Shown piece by piece: positions 6,080 to 9,634 of a stretch of DNA of 9,634 nucleotides (the stretch's first letter is position 1; the number at the start of each line of letters is the position of its first letter). This DNA is from Yoonia sp. Lineage in GTDB: Bacteria; Pseudomonadota; Alphaproteobacteria; Rhodobacterales; Rhodobacteraceae. The position numbers were made by a program, and so were the translations under genes. The notes beneath the pieces are model-generated. The model saw only the letters and a program-made list of their open reading frames with translations. It did not search any database and had not been told where the DNA came from. The DNA lies in contig JAHDGO010000053.1 in assembly GCA_020627605.1 (NCBI GenBank), forward strand, positions 1 through 9,634, in the 5' to 3' direction.

Positions 6080-7087
6080 ATGGCGCAGCGATCCGGCAAG
6101 AAGCAGCAAGAGGCCGAAGGGCTGACACAGGCAGAGGCGATCTCTGTTGCTGTGGCCGTCGGCTGGATGGTTGCTGTCGGCATCTATTTCTGGACCCTGC
6201 CGTCTGCCGCCGCTGGCGTCGACAGCCTTGATGGCCCACGGGCGATCCTGTTGCTGCTGGCCGTCTTTCTGCCCGTCGCCCTGATCTGGGTTGCAGCCGT
6301 CGCCGCGCGGGCGCAGCGTGATCTGCGGGCGGATCTGGACCGTCTGGCCCAGGCACAGGACAGCCTGCGGCAACAGCAAATGGCGCAGGCCGCGCAATCC
6401 CCACAACACGCTGTTCCTGTGCAAGCCACGCCTGTCGCAACCGTGACGCCGGAAAACACCGTACCGCCGGACGTGCCAGCCGCGATTGCAGAGCCTGTGA
6501 CGCGCTTCACCTCCCGGCGCGAGGTGTCGCGGATGATCGTGCCGCGACAGGCCCCCAGGGCACGGCAGGACCAGCCGGTGCCAGCCCAAGCGCCAGTGAC
6601 CGACTTGCAATCCGCAACGCTCGATCACCCGGATTTGGTCAAGGCGCTGAACTTTCCCGATGACGAAAACGATACTGAAGGCTTTGCCGCCTTGCGCCGT
6701 GCATTGCGCGACCGGGACGCGCGCCAGCTGGTGCAGGCCAGTCAGGATGTGCTGACGCTTTTGTCGCAGGACGGCATCTATATGGATGACCTGCGCCCTG
6801 ACCCGGTCCCGACAGAGCTGTGGCGGCGCTTTGCCAATGGTGAACGCGGGGCTGAGATGGACGCGCTGGGCGCGATCAAACACCCAGACGCCTTGCACGC
6901 CATCACCGGACGGATGCGTGAGGACACGATTTTCCGCGATGCGGTCCATCATTTTCTGCGCCGCTTTGACCAGATGCTGGTCAGCTTTGCCGCCCACGCA
7001 AGTGATGCCGATCTGCTGGCACTGGCAGAGACGCGCACCGCGCGGGCCTTCATGCTGCTGGGGCGTGCGGCTGGCACATTCGTCTAG
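6080..7087 (+). CDS. Uncharacterised membrane protein with two N-terminal TM segments and a coiled coil
   Basis: A 335-residue protein that I do not recognise. After a short polar start there are two hydrophobic stretches, about 20-41 and 55-77, suggesting a membrane hairpin. A charged heptad-like segment follows (about 78-103, RAQRDLRADLDRLAQAQDSL), probably a coiled coil, then a Pro/Ala/Gln-rich low-complexity linker (about 105-175). The C-terminal region (about 180-335) is globular and mostly helical in appearance, with LRRALRDRDARQLVQASQDV and a HHFLRRFDQML stretch near 290-300. No catalytic motif is visible. With the loop between the two TM segments presumably outside, the C-terminal region would be cytoplasmic. 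AGAGG precedes the ATG by 5 nt. It sits 15 bases after greA and 5 bases before the AEC transporter, so it is probably in one transcript with both. It could be a scaffold or cell-envelope accessory protein, but nothing here proves a role. Confidence 0.85.
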   Translation: MAQRSGKKQQEAEGLTQAEAISVAVAVGWMVAVGIYFWTLPSAAAGVDSLDGPRAILLLLAVFLPVALIWVAAVAARAQRDLRADLDRLAQAQDSLRQQQMAQAAQSPQHAVPVQATPVATVTPENTVPPDVPAAIAEPVTRFTSRREVSRMIVPRQAPRARQDQPVPAQAPVTDLQSATLDHPDLVKALNFPDDENDTEGFAALRRALRDRDARQLVQASQDVLTLLSQDGIYMDDLRPDPVPTELWRRFANGERGAEMDALGAIKHPDALHAITGRMREDTIFRDAVHHFLRRFDQMLVSFAAHASDADLLALAETRTARAFMLLGRAAGTFV

Positions 7088-7092
7088 ACGGT

Positions 7093-8022
7093 ATGTGGGA
7101 TATCTTCCTTCAGACACTGCCGTTCTTCATGCTGATCGCGCTTGGCTATGGCTCTGGCCGGACCGGGTTCTTTTCGCCAGAGGCGACGGCCTATCTGACC
7201 AAATTCGTCTTTTACTTTGCGCTTTCGGCGATGTTGTTTCGGTTTTCGGCCAACCTGTCACTGGCTGCGATCCTCGATTGGCCTTTCGTGCTGGCCTATC
7301 TGTCGGCGAGTGTGGTGGTCTATCTGCTGGCCACGGTGGTCGCCCTCTATCGCCGCTTGCCCATGGCAGAGGCCGCGGTTGAGGCGCAATGCGCCGTGAT
7401 CGGCAATGTGGGATTTCTGGGCATCCCCATGCTGGTGCTGTTGCTGGGTGAGGCTGCGGTCGGGCCGGTGATGATGGTGCTGGCGGTCGATCTGATCGTT
7501 TTTGGCAGTCTGATCGTGATCCTGATCACAGGGTCACGCGACGGGCGCATGTCACCGAAAGTGCTGGTGACAGTGGCCACCGGGCTGATCAAGAACCCGA
7601 TGATCGTGGCGATCTCGCTTGGCTTGCTTGTCTCGGCCTATCGCGTGCCGATCCCTGACCCGGTGAATGATTTCCTGCAGCTGCTTGGGGCGGCGGCAAC
7701 GCCCGGCGCGCTTTTTGCGATCGGGGCGTCGCTGGCATCCAAATCGGCAGAGCGGATGGCGGTGGCAGGATGGCTGTCATTCTGCAAGCTGGTGCTGCAT
7801 CCCGCAGCCGTCGCTGTTGCGGCGCTCATGTTGTTCGATATCGCGCCCTATGCCGCCGGTGTCATGATCGCCGCCGCCGCACTGCCGGTGGCTGGCAACG
7901 TCTATATTCTGGCACAGCATTACGGTGTGGCGCCGACACGGGTCTCTGCCTCTATCCTGATTTCGACTGCCGCCAGTGTCGTGACCGTGTCACTCGTCAT
8001 TGCATGGGTGACAAGCCTGTAA
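7093..8022 (+). CDS. AEC-family (auxin efflux carrier type) transporter
   Basis: A 309-residue integral membrane protein with about ten hydrophobic segments in two halves joined by a polar loop near 147-157. Family-like signatures are GNVGFLGIPM (104-113), IKNPMIVAI (166-174), ATPGALFAIGASL (202-214) and LPVAGNVYILAQHYG (264-278). AEC carriers are secondary transporters; characterised bacterial members move small organic acids such as malate or malonate, but the substrate cannot be read from sequence. The start lies 5 bases after the stop of the preceding membrane protein and has no clear Shine-Dalgarno, so translation is probably coupled to the upstream gene. No terminator is obvious between it and the next gene. 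Confidence 0.9.
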   Translation: MWDIFLQTLPFFMLIALGYGSGRTGFFSPEATAYLTKFVFYFALSAMLFRFSANLSLAAILDWPFVLAYLSASVVVYLLATVVALYRRLPMAEAAVEAQCAVIGNVGFLGIPMLVLLLGEAAVGPVMMVLAVDLIVFGSLIVILITGSRDGRMSPKVLVTVATGLIKNPMIVAISLGLLVSAYRVPIPDPVNDFLQLLGAAATPGALFAIGASLASKSAERMAVAGWLSFCKLVLHPAAVAVAALMLFDIAPYAAGVMIAAAALPVAGNVYILAQHYGVAPTRVSASILISTAASVVTVSLVIAWVTSL

Positions 8023-8061
8023 CGGTGCGCTAGCCCTTGGATAAACACATGGGGGCGCCTG

Positions 8062-8889
8062 ATGAAAACACTGTCGGAAAATTCCTGCTTTGGCGGCATG
8101 CAGGGGGTCTATTCCCACGCGTCAGAGGCGTGCAAATGCGACATGACCTTCGGTTTGTTCCTGCCGGCAGAGGCAGCCGATGGCCCTGTGCCGGTCCTGT
8201 GGTTTCTGTCGGGGCTGACCTGCACCCATGAGAACGCGATGGTCAAGGCGGGGGCACAATGCTGGGCGGCAGAGCAGGGGATCGCGCTGGTGTTTCCCGA
8301 TACCTCACCGCGCGGCGCGGATGTGCCGGATGATGAGGCCTATGATCTGGGGCAGGGCGCCGGGTTCTATATCGACGCAACAGAGGCGCCATGGGACAGG
8401 CATTTCAAAATGTGGACCTATGTGGCCGAGGAATTGCCAAAGCTGCTGGGTGACAACTTTCCACTGGATATGGCGCGGCAATCCATCACCGGTCATTCCA
8501 TGGGCGGGCATGGCGCGCTGACGATGGCCATGGCGCTGAAAGGGCGGTTCCGCTCTGTCTCGGCCTTTGCGCCGATCTGCCATCCGACAAACAGCGACTG
8601 GGGCCGCAAGCAGTTCGCAGCCTATTGGGGGGATGAGGCCCAGTGGGGTCCGCATGACGCGACCATGCTGATGCAGGGTATGGGTTTTGACGGGCCGGTG
8701 CTGATTGACACCGGCACCGATGATCAGTTTGGCGATCTGCTTGGCACCGAACATCTGGCAGAGGCGATGGCCAAACGCCGGCAAGAGGGCCACATCCGCC
8801 TGCAGAAAAGCTATGATCACTCTTACTTCTTTGTTGCCAGCTTCATGGAGGACCACGTGGCCTTCCATGCCGAGGCGCTGTATCGTTGA
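8062..8889 (+). CDS. fghA: S-formylglutathione hydrolase
   Basis: A 275-residue alpha/beta-hydrolase that hydrolyses S-formylglutathione to formate and glutathione, the second step of glutathione-dependent formaldehyde detoxification, in the cytoplasm. The nucleophile is Ser146 in [10 protein letters not shown] (144-153). The acid is Asp221 (or Asp220) in DTGTDDQF, and the base is His253 in SYDHSYFF; their spacing agrees with E. coli Frm[14 protein letters not shown] (47-59) forms the oxyanion-hole side and is strongly diagnostic of the family, and the length is standard. A G-rich stretch at 8051-8055 ends 6 nt before the ATG and serves as ribosome-binding site. The partner formaldehyde dehydrogenase (adhC/adhI type) is not in this window. 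A YaiI-family gene follows after 22 bases, so co-transcription is likely. Confidence 0.95.
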   Translation: MKTLSENSCFGGMQGVYSHASEACKCDMTFGLFLPAEAADGPVPVLWFLSGLTCTHENAMVKAGAQCWAAEQGIALVFPDTSPRGADVPDDEAYDLGQGAGFYIDATEAPWDRHFKMWTYVAEELPKLLGDNFPLDMARQSITGHSMGGHGALTMAMALKGRFRSVSAFAPICHPTNSDWGRKQFAAYWGDEAQWGPHDATMLMQGMGFDGPVLIDTGTDDQFGDLLGTEHLAEAMAKRRQEGHIRLQKSYDHSYFFVASFMEDHVAFHAEALYR

Positions 8890-8911
8890 ATGCTATGCTA
8901 GCGGGGCGCAG

Positions 8912-9358
8912 ATGATCTATGTCGATGCCGATGCCTGCCCGGTGAAGGCCGAGGTGGAACGTGTCGGCACGCGTCACAAACTGAAGATGTTTGTCGTCTC
9001 AAACGGCGGCATCCGCCCGTCGCCCAACCCCTTTGTCGAAACGGTGGTGGTGCCTGACGGACCTGATGTGGCTGATATGTGGATTGCCGACCGGGCCATG
9101 ACGGGCGATGTCGTCGTGACAGGGGATATTCCGCTGGCCGCGCGCTGTATCGAAAACGGTGCGCTGGTGATCAAGCACAATGGTGAGGCGCTGACGCAGG
9201 CCAATATCGGCAACGTGCTGGCCACCCGTGACCTGATGGCTGACATGCGCGCCGCTGACCCGTTTCGGCAAGGGGGTGGCAAGCCTTTTTCCAAAGCGGA
9301 TCGCGCGCGGTTTCTTGACGGGCTGGAACGCGCCGTGCGCGCGGCGGGCAAGGCATGA
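8912..9358 (+). CDS. YaiI/YqxD-family (DUF188) protein
   Basis: A 148-residue member of the YaiI/YqxD family, a widespread group of unknown function with a PIN-like arrangement of acidic residues. Visible family features are the N-terminal [11 protein letters not shown] (2-12), VVSNGG (28-33), the acidic [12 protein letters not shown] stretch (49-60), [13 protein letters not shown] (68-80), IKHNGE (87-92) and the C-terminal [12 protein letters not shown] (123-134). The acidic clusters suggest a metal-dependent nuclease-like site, but no activity is assured. The frame is open much further upstream inside fghA; ATG 8912 is chosen because it gives the family N-terminus and has a GGGG stretch 5 nt before it. 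The stop overlaps the next start as ATGA, indicating translational coupling with the DMT transporter. Confidence 0.92.
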   Translation: MIYVDADACPVKAEVERVGTRHKLKMFVVSNGGIRPSPNPFVETVVVPDGPDVADMWIADRAMTGDVVVTGDIPLAARCIENGALVIKHNGEALTQANIGNVLATRDLMADMRAADPFRQGGGKPFSKADRARFLDGLERAVRAAGKA

Positions 9359-9634
9359 TACAACTGTCGCCAGCCAAGCTGGGTGCGCTATGTGCGGCGA
9401 TTTCGGTCATTTTCTTTTCCATCAACGATGTGGCGATCAAGTTCCTCAGCGGGGGGTACGCCCTGCATCAGGTTGTGCTGATCCGCTCTGTCATCGGGCT
9501 GCTGATCATCGTCATTCTGATCGCCCCGCTGACCAGCGGCTGGGCCATCGCGCGCACCAAAAGACTACGGATGCACATGCTGCGCGGGTTGTGCGTTGTC
9601 ATCGCCAATATGACTTTCTTTCTGGGGCTTGCGG
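9355..9634 (+). CDS. DMT/EamA-family transporter, N-terminal part cut by window end
   Basis: The open frame begins with ATG at 9355, overlapping the previous stop codon as ATGA, and runs off the window after 93 complete codons. Three hydrophobic segments can be seen (about 9-31, 41-59 and 74-93), separated by short loops. The [10 protein letters not shown] motif in the first segment and [13 protein letters not shown] at the start of the second are typical of the drug/metabolite transporter superfamily (EamA domain). Complete members usually have about 300 residues and ten TM segments, so two thirds of the gene lies outside. The substrate cannot be inferred. Its own Shine-Dalgarno is weak, as expected for a coupled start. 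Confidence 0.88.
   Translation, partial: MIQLSPAKLGALCAAISVIFFSINDVAIKFLSGGYALHQVVLIRSVIGLLIIVILIAPLTSGWAIARTKRLRMHMLRGLCVVIANMTFFLGLA

Noticed and set aside
6068..7117. 349-residue minus-strand open frame opposite the unknown membrane protein
   Set aside because: The sense frame has coherent TM segments, a ribosome-binding site and operon spacing; the antisense frame is Arg/His/Gln-rich, as expected of a shadow.
8023..8061. Terminator between the AEC transporter and fghA
   Set aside because: GGTGCGC and GGCGCC segments can be loosely paired, but the stem is poor and there is no T-tract.

Overview
The window looks like a chromosomal segment of an alphaproteobacterium, most likely a Rhodobacterales (roseobacter-type) species. 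The reasons are moderately high GC with strong third-position GC bias, alphaproteobacterial-type protein sequences (RibA with a long N-terminal extension, ETF-quinone oxidoreductase, GreA, AEC and DMT carriers), and a candidate anti-Shine-Dalgarno small RNA of a kind known from this class. I judged this by recognising the proteins, not by a database search. Nothing points to a prophage, integron, CRISPR array or insertion sequence. It reads as core genome with some interesting non-coding elements.

Layout. 1-72: upstream region with a 14-bp perfect palindrome. 73-1194 (+): PLP-dependent Cys/Met-metabolism enzyme. It ends tail-to-tail, sharing 4 bases, with a single-domain rhodanese (1191-1565, -). 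1566-1752: non-coding stretch (187 bp) holding a strong minus-strand intrinsic terminator and, in front of it, a candidate sRNA of about 130 nt with two CCUCCC motifs. 1753-2439 (-): orphan OmpR-family response regulator. 2440-2595: divergent regulatory region with two identically spaced dyads 33 bp apart, then ribA (GTP cyclohydrolase II, 2596-3672, +) and its hairpin terminator. 3747-5393 (-): ETF-ubiquinone oxidoreductase. It is divergent from greA (5594-6064, +), whose Shine-Dalgarno sequence lies in a small hairpin. greA is followed closely by an unknown two-TM, coiled-coil membrane protein (6080-7087) and an AEC-family transporter (7093-8022). S-formylglutathione hydrolase (8062-8889), a YaiI/YqxD-family protein (8912-9358) and a DMT/EamA transporter (from 9355, cut by the window end) then follow, all on the + strand with short gaps or overlaps. 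No gene-free stretch exceeds 300 bases.

Functional themes. The left end has two sulfur-linked proteins (trans-sulfuration-type enzyme and rhodanese). The centre has a riboflavin-pathway entry enzyme beside a flavin/Fe-S electron-transfer enzyme, though they are transcribed convergently and need not be co-regulated. The right end is a run of housekeeping genes (transcript cleavage factor, formaldehyde detoxification) and transporters. The most notable item is the minus-strand sRNA candidate at about 1627-1756. The 8-nt loop of its first hairpin can pair across its whole length with the greA ribosome-binding region in this same window.
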